Shown here: positions 44,834 to 54,224 of the stretch, piece after piece | Layout: each line of letters starts with the position of its first letter | Numbering within the stretch: position 1 is the first letter of the stretch | The notes under the pieces: generated by a model | What the model was told of the DNA's origin: nothing | Database searches by the model: none | Seen by the model: only the letters and a program-made list of their open reading frames with translations | Program-made: the position numbers and the translations under genes | Source: Paenibacillus sp. JJ-100 | GTDB taxonomy: Bacteria; Bacillota; Bacilli; Paenibacillales; Paenibacillaceae | DNA length: 64,000 bases | Assembly: GCF_948329825.1 (NCBI RefSeq) | Contig: NZ_CAOJCM010000002.1 | Span: 1,113,777 to 1,177,776, forward strand | Reading direction: 5' to 3'

Positions 44834-47107
44834 TCAATGGTTGGCATTCAGCATCAGCAGCGTCGCATGAGGAAGATCATGCCCTCCTGCATAGTAATAA
44901 CCGTTGTAACGAATTCTGCGTGGTTCAAAACCAACCTGTCTTCCCGGCTCGACTGCTTCCGAGTCAAGCGTTATACTTCCATCTGTTCCAGTGATCCCGC
45001 CGATGTAACGTCCCCCCGCATAAGTGAATCGCCCCTCCACGTTTACTCCCGGTAATACGGCGCCTGTGTCTGAATCCCTGACCTTCAGGGTGACGGATAC
45101 CTTAGTTCCGTCATAGACCAGATTCATGTCCGTTACAACCATCGGTTTCAGTGTGGTACTTCCCGTCGTCACTGACACTTCATCGGACAGTGGTCCAATG
45201 TTGCCCCTCAAATCTCGGGCTGCAATACGGTAGTAATATGTCGTTTCCGGTAGAAGCCCCTTGTCCTGGTAATTCAGGCCGCGGGCGAATCCGACGATAT
45301 CAGCAGCGACAGGCGTAAAACCTTGAACGTTACTCCGATAAATCAAGTAACGTTCCACCTCCATGTTATCCGAAGCCATTCCATAATTCAGCTGTACAGT
45401 CTGATAATCGGTAGCCTCCAAGGACGGAGCTCCCGGAAGTGCTGAAGGGGCTTCCTGGTCATCCGGTGCTGTCCAAAATACACCGCCCGGTCCCCAATAA
45501 GAAGGAAGTGCCCGGTAGGAATCATAGTGATGCACAGCAATACCTCCGAAGGAACTGTTATGCCCGTATGTTGCATAAACCTTATCCAGCTCCGCTTCCA
45601 TATGGTTGCGTCCTTCCTCCCAGAAGGTAATCATCTCCGGATCGCCACTATTCGCGATATCCAGCGTTTCCACACCAATCACTACGGAATTCGGCTTGCC
45701 GATCTGATCGGCGTATGCTAGTTCTCCCGCAGCTCCGGCAATAATGCCAGCAGAGCCATCCGCCGTATCCCGGTAATCCATAATCGAGATATAGTCGGAG
45801 ATATCCTGAACATGTTCAGACAGCCACTTACTGGAGCCATTCCAAACGACATTTGCTCCTTGTTCCGAAGTGTCGTACCACTTGGGCACCGCAGGACCGA
45901 ACGGCAGCCGGATACCCGCGACATCCCGGCGATCAATCATCTTTTGCAGAACATCCAGGTACTCCTTCTGTAAAAATCGGCTTGGATCTCTAAATTCCGG
46001 GGAGATATAAGGCTCAATATCCACATTAATGCCGTCGAACTTCTCCATATCACCCGCTACAAGATTGTAATTGATCACCTTCTCCATCTCCCGTACTGCA
46101 TGGCTGTGATATTTCTCGTATGCACCCATGTAGGCTGGAGAAGTGCCCCCAGCAATGAGTGCATGCACTTGCAGATTTTTGCTGTGAGCCCAGCTCATGA
46201 ACGAACGCAGCTCCTCCTTCTGCTCTTCCAGCGCGTTGTAACCGGCATAACTGCCAATGGCAAGATACAACGTCTTGACTGGATTTTGGCCGAATGTCTG
46301 TGTATCCGTAAGGAATGCCTCCAGCACCTGACGTGAACCGGGGTTCAGCAGCAACTTGTAACTCTCCGGTTCCCAGATCCACATGGCTCGGTCCTGTTCT
46401 GGGAGGGACACAGCAGGTTCCTGCGTCCCGTCTCCAACCTGAGCGTACACCGTCGGGCTATAGCCGTATCGCTCCGACGCATTAGTCGCTCGGGCCTCCA
46501 GACTGACCGTACGGTCGCCAAGCCCGGTCGTATCCCAGGTGTACATATATGAAGAGCCTTGCTGAACAGCATCTTCCCATGGCCCACTATTCACGCGAAC
46601 CTCGACCAGCGAGACCGGAGTTGGCGAGCTGGTCTCGATCGCGACATCCACCTGACCGCTAAGCGACACGCCCTCGGATGGTCCCGTAATGGTTACCACA
46701 GGCACAGCACCGCCCGGGTTATTCACCGTGAGGATCGCAGGCACACCCCACACTCCGTAACGGGTGGACGTATCCAGACCACGAACCACCAGTTCCACCG
46801 TCCCGTTATAATCCGAGGTATCCAGCATATAGGACCAAGTGCCGCTATCATCCCCATCTGGGTCATTCAATACCACTTCGAATTGAGCCTTTCCGTCCAC
46901 AAACAAGCGGATGTCGTACAGGTCGGTATAACTGCCCCCAATCTCCACTACCCCTCCGTCCGACTGATACCCACCCACAGGCGCATCCAGCGAGATTGAA
47001 CCAGCTGCTTCTGCCTTGCCAGGGAGCATTCCAATAGCTAACATACACACGAACAGAACCATACCTAATCTGAAGCCGGAACATACACGCAGATGCAGCT
47101 TTTTCAT
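44834..47107 (-). CDS. Secreted GH18-like enzyme with Ig-like and fibronectin type III domains
   Basis: A 757-residue exported protein: signal peptide (1-35, ending KAEAAG), two beta-sandwich Ig-like modules (about 36-130 and 135-225, the second PVVTITGPSEGVSLSGQVDV), a barrel domain (about 235-545), a fibronectin type III domain (about 560-655, VERYLIYRSNVQGF, TTYYYRIAARDLRGN) and a C-terminal beta domain (about 660-757). In the barrel FDGINVDIEPY fits the GH18 signature DGxxxDxE, placing the catalytic acid at about Glu365. The rest of the barrel is unlike ordinary chitinases. Its operon with a GlcNAc pathway suggests it cuts chitin or another GlcNAc polymer outside the cell. Confidence 0.8.
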   Translation of the reverse strand: MKKLHLRVCSGFRLGMVLFVCMLAIGMLPGKAEAAGSISLDAPVGGYQSDGGVVEIGGSYTDLYDIRLFVDGKAQFEVVLNDPDGDDSGTWSYMLDTSDYNGTVELVVRGLDTSTRYGVWGVPAILTVNNPGGAVPVVTITGPSEGVSLSGQVDVAIETSSPTPVSLVEVRVNSGPWEDAVQQGSSYMYTWDTTGLGDRTVSLEARATNASERYGYSPTVYAQVGDGTQEPAVSLPEQDRAMWIWEPESYKLLLNPGSRQVLEAFLTDTQTFGQNPVKTLYLAIGSYAGYNALEEQKEELRSFMSWAHSKNLQVHALIAGGTSPAYMGAYEKYHSHAVREMEKVINYNLVAGDMEKFDGINVDIEPYISPEFRDPSRFLQKEYLDVLQKMIDRRDVAGIRLPFGPAVPKWYDTSEQGANVVWNGSSKWLSEHVQDISDYISIMDYRDTADGSAGIIAGAAGELAYADQIGKPNSVVIGVETLDIANSGDPEMITFWEEGRNHMEAELDKVYATYGHNSSFGGIAVHHYDSYRALPSYWGPGGVFWTAPDDQEAPSALPGAPSLEATDYQTVQLNYGMASDNMEVERYLIYRSNVQGFTPVAADIVGFARGLNYQDKGLLPETTYYYRIAARDLRGNIGPLSDEVSVTTGSTTLKPMVVTDMNLVYDGTKVSVTLKVRDSDTGAVLPGVNVEGRFTYAGGRYIGGITGTDGSITLDSEAVEPGRQVGFEPRRIRYNGYYYAGGHDLPHATLLMLNANH

Positions 47108-47166
47108 AAGCGAAGCCTCCTTTTGCCATTCTATAATGGTCTAGGATTCCTTAGCCGTCCATTCGC

Positions 47167-48717
47167 TCATTTCGCGCCCAGTTGGATATTTTGAACACGG
47201 TCATATGCTTCCTTGTAGGTGTTCAGCAATTGATCTACGCCAAGATTGTTAAGTTCCCCCACATACTTCTCCCAATCCGCCAAACTTCGGGAGCCGGTGA
47301 CGAATTTGGCAAAGCTCTCATCGCGATGCTTCTTAATCGCCTGCCCAGTAATAGAGATGATCTCATTTTCCACTTCCGTAAAAGCTGGTCTTGGTTGCAT
47401 TGCGGGAGGATCATACTTCACCGCTTCCTCATAGGCATGCTTCAGGTCATCCGAGAACAGCGACAAATGGGCGTTAAAATCAATCCAGGTATAGGTTCCG
47501 CTGGTCTGAAGCCCGGTCTGCTTGCGCATTTCAATCACATCGTTATACGCTGGTTTGAACTTGATCGTGTCCCCTTCCTTTACATAGGTCTCCCCCTCAA
47601 CACCCCAACTGCTGAGCGTACGTCCTTCCTCGGAATAGAAAAAGTCCATATACTTCATCACATCATCTATGTGTTTGGAGGTGGAGGCCAACGTTAACCC
47701 ACCTTCCATATAATGGAAATATGGATTCAGCTGTTTGCCGCCTGAAATGCCGGCCGGAGGCGCCATAAACTGCATGTTGAACTCGGGATTTTCCTGTTGC
47801 ATCGCATTATTGAAGAAGTCGATCCGGCTGATATAATCAATGGTCACAAACGATCGTCCAGTTGATACCATATCTTGCCACTGCTTGGTTTGCAGGGATA
47901 AGAAGTCGGGTGGAATCAGTCCTTCGTCATAGAAACTTTTCCACATCCCCACCATCGACTTATAGTTGTCTTCGATCGGTCCATAACGCCATTCTTTCTG
48001 GTCAAAATCATAATAGGCCCCCTCACCGGTTCCATAGTTCACTGTCATATTCGAATTCATCTCATCCGGAATCTGGCCGTAGCGGATCGAGAGCGGATAA
48101 CTGTCCGGATACTTCTCCTTCAGTTTCTTAAGTGCCGCATGCAACTCTTCATAGGTCTTTGGAACTTGAATTCCTTCTTTGTCAAAAACATCTTTGCGAT
48201 ACATCCAGATCATGCGGTTCGTCTCGCCGAACCCCTGATTGGGGAACATATACATTTTACCGTCGGCGGACAAGACAGCCTTCGCTTCCTCGGGGTATTG
48301 CTTCATCCATGCCTTCAGATTCGGCATGTTGTCCATGTGCTCCATCAGATCCACCAGCGCACCTTGCTGACCAAACTTGTTGGAATCCTTGTGACTGGGC
48401 ATATACATCAGATCAGGCAGCGTTTTGGAGGCAATCGCAAGGTTCAGGCTCTCATCCAGCTTGCCGGAAGGTGTCTGCACCTCCAGCGTGACGCCAGTCT
48501 TTTCCTTCAGCCAGTCCCAGATGGGCCAACTCTTGGAATAAGGGAACGTGGGATTGTTGTACAGCAGTGCGGTGAATGTCTTCCCCGTTCCCGCGGAACT
48601 TCCGGCATTGCCTTCCGGGTCATCCACTTGTGGAGATGCACCTTTGCTACCACTACACCCGCCCACCATTGTTACTGCAATCAGCAGAGGAAGTAATACC
48701 GATCTCCATTTGCCCAT
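47167..48717 (-). CDS. Sugar ABC transporter substrate-binding lipoprotein (LplA-like)
   Basis: A 516-residue family 1 binding protein with lipobox VGGC (Cys about 21) and a Ser/Gly-rich tether. Recognisable elements are FPYSKSWPIWDWLKEKTGV, LPDLMYMPSHKDSN, GKMYMFPNQGFGE and MYRKDVFDKEGIQVPKTYEELHAALKKLKEKYP, the usual cluster of large LplA/YtcQ-type proteins in Paenibacillus. It would capture oligosaccharides for the two permeases encoded upstream. The ATPase is missing from the locus, as usual for this group, where a general MsmX-type ATPase energises several importers. Confidence 0.9.
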   Translation of the reverse strand: MGKWRSVLLPLLIAVTMVGGCSGSKGASPQVDDPEGNAGSSAGTGKTFTALLYNNPTFPYSKSWPIWDWLKEKTGVTLEVQTPSGKLDESLNLAIASKTLPDLMYMPSHKDSNKFGQQGALVDLMEHMDNMPNLKAWMKQYPEEAKAVLSADGKMYMFPNQGFGETNRMIWMYRKDVFDKEGIQVPKTYEELHAALKKLKEKYPDSYPLSIRYGQIPDEMNSNMTVNYGTGEGAYYDFDQKEWRYGPIEDNYKSMVGMWKSFYDEGLIPPDFLSLQTKQWQDMVSTGRSFVTIDYISRIDFFNNAMQQENPEFNMQFMAPPAGISGGKQLNPYFHYMEGGLTLASTSKHIDDVMKYMDFFYSEEGRTLSSWGVEGETYVKEGDTIKFKPAYNDVIEMRKQTGLQTSGTYTWIDFNAHLSLFSDDLKHAYEEAVKYDPPAMQPRPAFTEVENEIISITGQAIKKHRDESFAKFVTGSRSLADWEKYVGELNNLGVDQLLNTYKEAYDRVQNIQLGAK

Positions 48718-48765
48718 AAACGTCTCTCCCTTACTCTGAATTTGCGGTGCATTATTTGTATGCCT

Positions 48766-49635
48766 CTAGCCTTTGACAGCACCAATCATGGCACCCTTAA
48801 CGAAGTACTTCTGTACAAACGGATAGATGACCAGGATCGGCAGAGTTGAGACCATGATGGTCGCATACTTGAGCGATTCCTCAACCACCAGATTATCTCC
48901 ACCAATGGACGTTACATCACCTGAGCTTGCACTGCCAGCCAGCACTAGATTACGCAGCAGCACCTGGAGCGGAAACAAGTCGGGTGACCTTAGATAGAGC
49001 AGCGGAAAGATGAAGTTGTTCCACATGCCCACGGCATAGAACAGGGCAATCGTGGCGAAGGATGCCTTGGACAGCGGCACGATAATACGAATAAAGATGC
49101 CTATATCATTCAGACCGTCCATACGGCCTGATTCCTCCAGCTCTTTGGGGATGCCTGAGAAGAATGTCCGCATCAGAATCAGGTTCCAAGTGCTGACTGC
49201 CCCCGGGAGAACCATCCCCCATATGGTATCCACGAGCCCCAGAGAACGAACGACGAGGAAGGTGGGAATCATCCCGCCGCTGAAGAACATCGTAATGACA
49301 ATCAATACAGTGAACGTATTGCGCAGTGCCATGTCCTTTCTCGACAATGCGTAAGCTCCTGTCGAGGTGACCACCATTGATATGAATGTGCCAAGCACGG
49401 TGTATAGCAGTGTATTTCGGTAAGCCATCCAGATCTGAGGATCTCCCAGGACGAGTTTGTACATGCTCAGATTGAACCCTTTGGGCCAGAAAGATATATT
49501 GTTTTGGATGACGTTGGCATTGCTGCTGAGGGAGACGGCCAGCATATGAAGGAACGGATAGAGTGTAACCACCACAACGAGCAAAAGGATCAGGGAGGTC
49601 ACAATGTTAAACCAGGAAAACTGGAGTGACTTCAC
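48766..49635 (-). CDS. Sugar ABC transporter permease (LplC/YtcP-like)
   Basis: A 289-residue inner-membrane subunit with six membrane segments and the ATPase-contact EAA loop near GIPKELEESGRMDGLNDIG. The N-terminal LYPFLHMLAVSLSSNANV and C-terminal YPFVQKYFVKGAMIGAVKG endings are hallmarks of LplC-type permeases. I prefer the GTG at 49635 because of the GAGGTGTGAGC ahead of it, leaving 14 bases to the preceding gene. It pairs with the LplB-like permease to form the channel. Confidence 0.9.
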   Translation of the reverse strand: MKSLQFSWFNIVTSLILLLVVVVTLYPFLHMLAVSLSSNANVIQNNISFWPKGFNLSMYKLVLGDPQIWMAYRNTLLYTVLGTFISMVVTSTGAYALSRKDMALRNTFTVLIVITMFFSGGMIPTFLVVRSLGLVDTIWGMVLPGAVSTWNLILMRTFFSGIPKELEESGRMDGLNDIGIFIRIIVPLSKASFATIALFYAVGMWNNFIFPLLYLRSPDLFPLQVLLRNLVLAGSASSGDVTSIGGDNLVVEESLKYATIMVSTLPILVIYPFVQKYFVKGAMIGAVKG

Positions 49636-49649
49636 GCTCACACCTCTTT

Positions 49650-50618
49650 CTACCATAGACTAGTCTCACTGAATCGGCGGCTGAGTAAGTTGGCTGTGTA
49701 TATGAAGATCAGACTGATGACTCCCATGAACAAATCAATGGAGGCCCCATAGCTGAAATTCCCCTGAACCATACCGACTCTGTAAACATAAGTGCTGATG
49801 ATATCTGCCGTATCATAGATCGCCGGATTCTGCATCAGGAAGACCTTCTCGAAGCCAATCTCCAGCACTTTGCCAATATTCAGAATCAACGTAATAACAA
49901 TTGCGGGTGCGATACCGGGTAATGTGACATGCCAGATTTTGCGTAATCGGCTTGCTCCGTCCATATCCGCGGCTTCATACAATTGTGGGTCAATGGCTGT
50001 TAGAGCAGCCAGATAAATAATAGTCTCCCAGCCGATGTGCTGCCAGATTTCGGACAGAACATAAATGCCCCGAAACAGCCCTGGCTCGTTCATGAAATTG
50101 ATCGGTGCGATACCGATCCCTGCCAGCAGATTGTTAATCAGCCCTCCGGTTGGGGAGAGGAACATAATTACCATACTCACTACAATGACATTGGAGATAA
50201 AATGCGGCAGATAGCTGACCGTCTGTACAAAACGCTTGAATGCGGCCTTGCGTACCTCATTCAGCAGGATCGCGAGGAGGATCGGGGCCGGGAAGCCGAA
50301 CACCAGCTTATACAGTCCCAGTAAGAACGTGTTCTTCATCAGGGGCCAAAAGTCAGGATTCTCCAGAAACATCTGGTAATATTTGAACCCCACCCAATCG
50401 CTAGCCCATATCCCTTTAAACAGATTGTAATCCTTAAACGTGATGACAAGACCAAACATCGGCGCGTACCGGAAGATCAGGTAATACAGAAGACATGGCA
50501 GGAATAGCAGCCATAGCGCCTTGTTCTTGTTCCAGATTCTAATCATCCGTGGCCTCCAATGAAGCGATTGGTTCACTTCCTGTTGCAGTTTGGTTTGCAT
50601 CAAGTCAGCACCAGCCAT
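49650..50618 (-). CDS. Sugar ABC transporter permease (LplB/YteP-like)
   Basis: A 322-residue permease with six membrane segments. IWNKNKALWLLFLPCLLYYLIFRYAPMFG at the first helix (shortened: LPCLLYYLIFRYAPM) and the EAA loop AIDPQLYEAADMDGASRLRK are typical of LplB-type subunits. The ATG at 50618 has a strong AAAGGGGGG 7 bases upstream. This is the first gene of the seven-gene GlcNAc-oligosaccharide operon (permease, permease, binding protein, GH18-like, nagB, nagA, GH20-GH3). Confidence 0.9.
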   Translation of the reverse strand: MAGADLMQTKLQQEVNQSLHWRPRMIRIWNKNKALWLLFLPCLLYYLIFRYAPMFGLVITFKDYNLFKGIWASDWVGFKYYQMFLENPDFWPLMKNTFLLGLYKLVFGFPAPILLAILLNEVRKAAFKRFVQTVSYLPHFISNVIVVSMVIMFLSPTGGLINNLLAGIGIAPINFMNEPGLFRGIYVLSEIWQHIGWETIIYLAALTAIDPQLYEAADMDGASRLRKIWHVTLPGIAPAIVITLILNIGKVLEIGFEKVFLMQNPAIYDTADIISTYVYRVGMVQGNFSYGASIDLFMGVISLIFIYTANLLSRRFSETSLW

Positions 50619-50704
50619 CCGCATGCCCCCCTTTTTGCTGAAATGTTTATCAAGCCCCTTCTATGTCAGCTAACTTACCCTCGAATTCCGGGGTAAGTCT
50701 CCGA

Positions 50705-50737
50705 ATTATAGCCAATATGGTTTAGAAAGCGCTATCT
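50705..50737 (-). promoter_or_regulatory. Promoter and cre-like site of the GlcNAc operon
   Basis: On the minus strand TATAAT (50710-50705) is a good -10 element. Its -35 region overlaps a cre-like site at 50723-50737, TAGAAAGCGCTATCT on the plus strand, which has one mismatch to WTGNAANCGNWNNCW. CcpA binding there would block the operon promoter; the site is also within reach of the divergent regulator gene. Confidence 0.55.
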
Positions 50738-50885
50738 ACATGTTATATAACATTTCGCCCATAGGCTTATTTTCCAAATATCCGCGTATAAATCAGTAAA
50801 AGTGTATATTGTTTGTGTCAGATTTATGCCGCTATGATAGGATTAGACCAAATGTTCTGCGGCTGTATCCAAGGGGGTATGTCAT

Positions 50886-53174
50886 GTGAAGGGACTGCTT
50901 ATCAGCAAATTCGAGCTAAACAGACTGTTTGTCAAGCTAATGCTGAGCTTCCTCAGTGTCATCCTGATTCTGGCTTCATTTAACCTGTTCTCTCATCTGT
51001 ACTTAAGCAAAAAGGTCTTTCAGGAGATGGTCAGACAGAATGAACTGGGCCTTGCCCAGACCGTCGAGGGATATGAGAACCATTTCCGGTTGACCCAGAA
51101 TATGATTTTGGCCCTCACGCAATCGGATACCTGGACAGCTAACTTGGGCATGTTGAGCCATCTTAAGGAGAACCGCCGGTACGATCTTCCCGCTGAGGTC
51201 AAGTCAGACCTATCCACGCTGTACACCAATCCTTTTTTGCATATAGACAATTTCATTCTTTATTTCAAACACGAAGACTATGTGCTGGAGAAGGAAGGTC
51301 TTAGCAGTGCCAGCGATATGTTCGGGAAATACTACTATAGTAAGGAATATCCTCCTGATTATTGGAGAACTCAAACGATGAACAATCAGTTCCTGAAAGT
51401 GATGCCTGCCGCAAATTTTACAGAAAACACCGTCCATTCCTCCCGTTCTCTCGGGCAACTGATGCCCATCATGATGAAAGCCATTCCTTACGAAGAGGTG
51501 TATGGCATTGTGATGCTGAACCCCCAGCATATGCAGGATACGTATGGCGATGCCGGCAATAATCCGTTCTACATTCTAGATAAAGAGGGACGCCTGCTAT
51601 TCACCACAAAGGAGGGGGATATCCAGCACACGCAGCTTCCAGAAGATGGAGGCAGATATGAACGCATTGGAGATGAGTACTACTTTTATGAAAAAGGGAA
51701 GCAAACCGGGTTCACCTATGTCCGGGTTACCCAAGCTGCGGTAATTGCTGCGGAAATGCGCGGTATGCAGCTCCTGCTGGCCGTCCTGCTCGGTGCTGCT
51801 ATTCTAATTAGCGTGCTCTCCTCCCTATTTTTCAGTCTGCGATTAAACCAACCGCTTCAGCGCCTTATTGCCGCGCTTGACCGGAATTTGGACAGCGGGG
51901 TAGATAAGTTGAACAGTGTAAAGGAATTCGCCATCATCGGTGAGCGCCTGAGCTCCATACTAGAGAATAACCGCTACATTCAAAGTGACATGGCGCAGAA
52001 AAACTCTTTGATACGCCAGTATGCCTATACCCATAGAGTGAAGAATATCCCCCTTAGCTCCTATCTGGCAGATCTTGAAGAGGTCCGTCAACCCGAACAG
52101 CCCTACGTCTCCATTTTGTTCAAGGTCAGCTTCAAGTCTCCGCCGGATGAATTAGGGCAATATACGTTGTTATTGTGGAAGCTGATTCAGGGCCTGTTCA
52201 CCAGCAATAAAAACAACTGTGTCGCACTTCAACCTGAGCAGGATCAGCTGCTTCTGCTGCTGTTTGATCCCGGTCCGCAGAGCGGCATACTACAAGCACT
52301 GGATACATTGAAGGAATTGCTCGCTACCGAAGAATCCCTCTATCTTACCATCGCGGTAAGTCCAGTATATTCGGGGGAAATTCCATTCACCGATGCGTAC
52401 AGTAATCTGTCCATGCTGTTGAAAGAACGCAGACTGAATGCGGAGACGCAGGTTATTGTGGAACCACGTGCTTCTTCATCGAATGCCTTTCATGTGAAGG
52501 TCACCTATGGAGAGGAGCTGTTCAACCTACTGCAATCCGGTAAGGAGGATGCTGTTCTCGCCTGGCTTGATCGACAATTGGAGCAATTGCAACACAAGGA
52601 TGCGGCCGCAGAAGACTTCCGCACCTTTGCTCTTGGCGCGGTGGAACAAATCGGCAAAACGGTGATGAAGCTGAATCTAAAACACATTGAGGTCAAACTT
52701 CACTCTTCTCCTCCCGGAGAGGCATTCGGCGATTTTCATTCCGTGCAGCAATACAGGGAATCGCTTCAGGAACTGGTTCAGCCCGTCCTTGCGGCTGTTC
52801 GCAGTCAGCTGGAAACCCGTGATCCGGTCATCAGCTTTGCACTGGACTATCTGGATCATCATTATGGGGAAGATATTAATCTGAACCTCGTCGCGGACAA
52901 ATTGAATTTAACACCAGGGTACCTCTCCAGTATTTTTAAGGAAAAGACAAACATCAATTTCAGCGAATACCTGAATAATCTGCGGATTGAGCGGGCCAAA
53001 GAACTGCTTGTGAATGTGGATCTGCGAATTCAAGACATTGCCGCACAAGTCGGTTATCAGAATGTTAACTCATTCATTCGCATGTTCAAGCGTCGATACG
53101 GGCTGACCCCTGGAGAATATCGCAAGCGTCATGCAGGTGGTGATGCCCCGTTCATCTCCTCCAGTCATGGCTAG
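50886..53174 (+). CDS. Membrane-anchored AraC-family regulator of the GlcNAc-oligosaccharide operon
   Basis: A 762-residue protein: TM1 (about 15-38), an extracellular sensing domain of about 250 residues (Cache-like), TM2 (about 292-318, LLAVLLGAAILISVLSSLF), a cytoplasmic linker region, and a C-terminal pair of AraC helix-turn-helix motifs (about 650-755: LNLVADKLNLTPGYLSSIF and IQDIAAQVGYQNVNSFIRMF, with RYGLTPGEYRKR). It is the one-component sensor type found beside LplABC-like importers in Paenibacillus, where an outside sugar or binding protein contact triggers transcription. Start is GTG after AAGGGGGT. It is divergent from the operon it probably activates. Confidence 0.9.
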   Translation: MKGLLISKFELNRLFVKLMLSFLSVILILASFNLFSHLYLSKKVFQEMVRQNELGLAQTVEGYENHFRLTQNMILALTQSDTWTANLGMLSHLKENRRYDLPAEVKSDLSTLYTNPFLHIDNFILYFKHEDYVLEKEGLSSASDMFGKYYYSKEYPPDYWRTQTMNNQFLKVMPAANFTENTVHSSRSLGQLMPIMMKAIPYEEVYGIVMLNPQHMQDTYGDAGNNPFYILDKEGRLLFTTKEGDIQHTQLPEDGGRYERIGDEYYFYEKGKQTGFTYVRVTQAAVIAAEMRGMQLLLAVLLGAAILISVLSSLFFSLRLNQPLQRLIAALDRNLDSGVDKLNSVKEFAIIGERLSSILENNRYIQSDMAQKNSLIRQYAYTHRVKNIPLSSYLADLEEVRQPEQPYVSILFKVSFKSPPDELGQYTLLLWKLIQGLFTSNKNNCVALQPEQDQLLLLLFDPGPQSGILQALDTLKELLATEESLYLTIAVSPVYSGEIPFTDAYSNLSMLLKERRLNAETQVIVEPRASSSNAFHVKVTYGEELFNLLQSGKEDAVLAWLDRQLEQLQHKDAAAEDFRTFALGAVEQIGKTVMKLNLKHIEVKLHSSPPGEAFGDFHSVQQYRESLQELVQPVLAAVRSQLETRDPVISFALDYLDHHYGEDINLNLVADKLNLTPGYLSSIFKEKTNINFSEYLNNLRIERAKELLVNVDLRIQDIAAQVGYQNVNSFIRMFKRRYGLTPGEYRKRHAGGDAPFISSSHG

Positions 53175-53225
53175 CCAGACTCTAGCGTTGTATGAAGATA
53201 CGGGAGTTGGCGAAGTTAAACGCTA

Positions 53226-53263
53226 AATAAGCTGTCTCCGGCACGAACCGGGGACAGCTTATT
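53226..53263 (+). terminator. Hairpin terminator after the AraC regulator gene
   Basis: AATAAGCTGTC-TCCGG pairs with CCGGG-GACAGCTTATT around a 6-base loop; the stem is long but the T tract is weak. Confidence 0.7.
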
Positions 53264-53372
53264 GGTATACATTTTATTAGCTCAAATTCTATACACAGGT
53301 TATTTCTATCCTACTCGACATGAATGAATTCCTTTTACGCAATCCTCTTCCCTTGGATAGATTTCACTTGTT

Positions 53373-53915
53373 TTAGCCTAACTTCATCGTTGTAATGCAC
53401 GTATCATTGTTCTCATATGTAGATAATTGGGTCTCGGCAACTCTTCCATCATGCACTACACGAATCAGATAAGTTCTGTCCCTGGGCAACCACAGATCCA
53501 TAAATCCGTTTTCACCAGACTTTATCGCTTCTTCTTTCATTAAGGTATTACCCTCGGAATCATGAATCGTTACATCGAACTCCTCGTTTCTCATTTCCCC
53601 CTGGCAACCGGTCAAGCTATGAATTGCACAGGGATGGGTCTGTTCCACGTAAGGTGCAATAGAAAGAAAAAACTCATTTTCAGGTAAATTATATGTTGTC
53701 GTATGTTTATCCTGTCCTGTGACTATTAAGTGTGTGGCATTAATGGAAGCAGATTCCGGTTTCTCTTTACCTGTGCTGATCTCCTCTACCAAATTTCTGA
53801 TGTTGGGTGCATTGATTGGATCCGCTTCTTCCCTTCCCGTATTACTTACCAACAGATAGGTTCCTATTACAATCACAACGACAAAACTTGCAATGATCCA
53901 CATTTGTTTTCTCAT
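53373..53915 (-). CDS. cueP: CueP-like copper-binding protein, membrane-anchored
   Basis: A 180-residue protein with one N-terminal membrane anchor or signal (about 6-24) and an outside domain matching the CueP family of Salmonella: LPENEFFLSIAPYVEQTHPC, HSLTGCQGEMRNEEFDV, NGFMDLWLPRDRTYLI and the terminal DTCITTMKL. The three conserved Cys (THPC, TGCQGE, DTCIT) that bind copper in CueP are all present. In Salmonella CueP holds copper in the periplasm and helps load superoxide dismutase; here it would sit on the outer face of the single membrane. No copper ATPase, CueR or CsoR gene is nearby. Confidence 0.85.
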   Translation of the reverse strand: MRKQMWIIASFVVVIVIGTYLLVSNTGREEADPINAPNIRNLVEEISTGKEKPESASINATHLIVTGQDKHTTTYNLPENEFFLSIAPYVEQTHPCAIHSLTGCQGEMRNEEFDVTIHDSEGNTLMKEEAIKSGENGFMDLWLPRDRTYLIRVVHDGRVAETQLSTYENNDTCITTMKLG

Positions 53916-54224
53916 CTGAGCCCATCTCCTCTTCCGTTTTCATTAAGTATAATGAAGAACGAACTAATATGGACTTATATAGCAAACAATTCACCAGATT
54001 ATCACATTATTGGTACAATCTTTTGCTTCATAATGGATTGGTTCAAATGATAAGCCGGGTTTGGAAACGCAGAGAGCAGCGGTGAAGTCTATGAACTTCA
54101 TCGTCCCGCCACTCTCTAGTTCCTGCTAGTTCAGACTATATTACTTGATAAATAGACTTATTGACTGGATAAAAGACATAAACTTTTATTTTTATGCTGA
54201 CATAGACTATATTGAGAATCGCAA
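53916..54224. other. Spacer between cueP and the first collagen-like gene
   Basis: A 309-base AT-rich stretch with no convincing gene. It contains CATAGACTAT at 54201-54210, a 10-mer that recurs on the far side of the collagen-like gene at 55068-55077. Confidence 0.4.
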
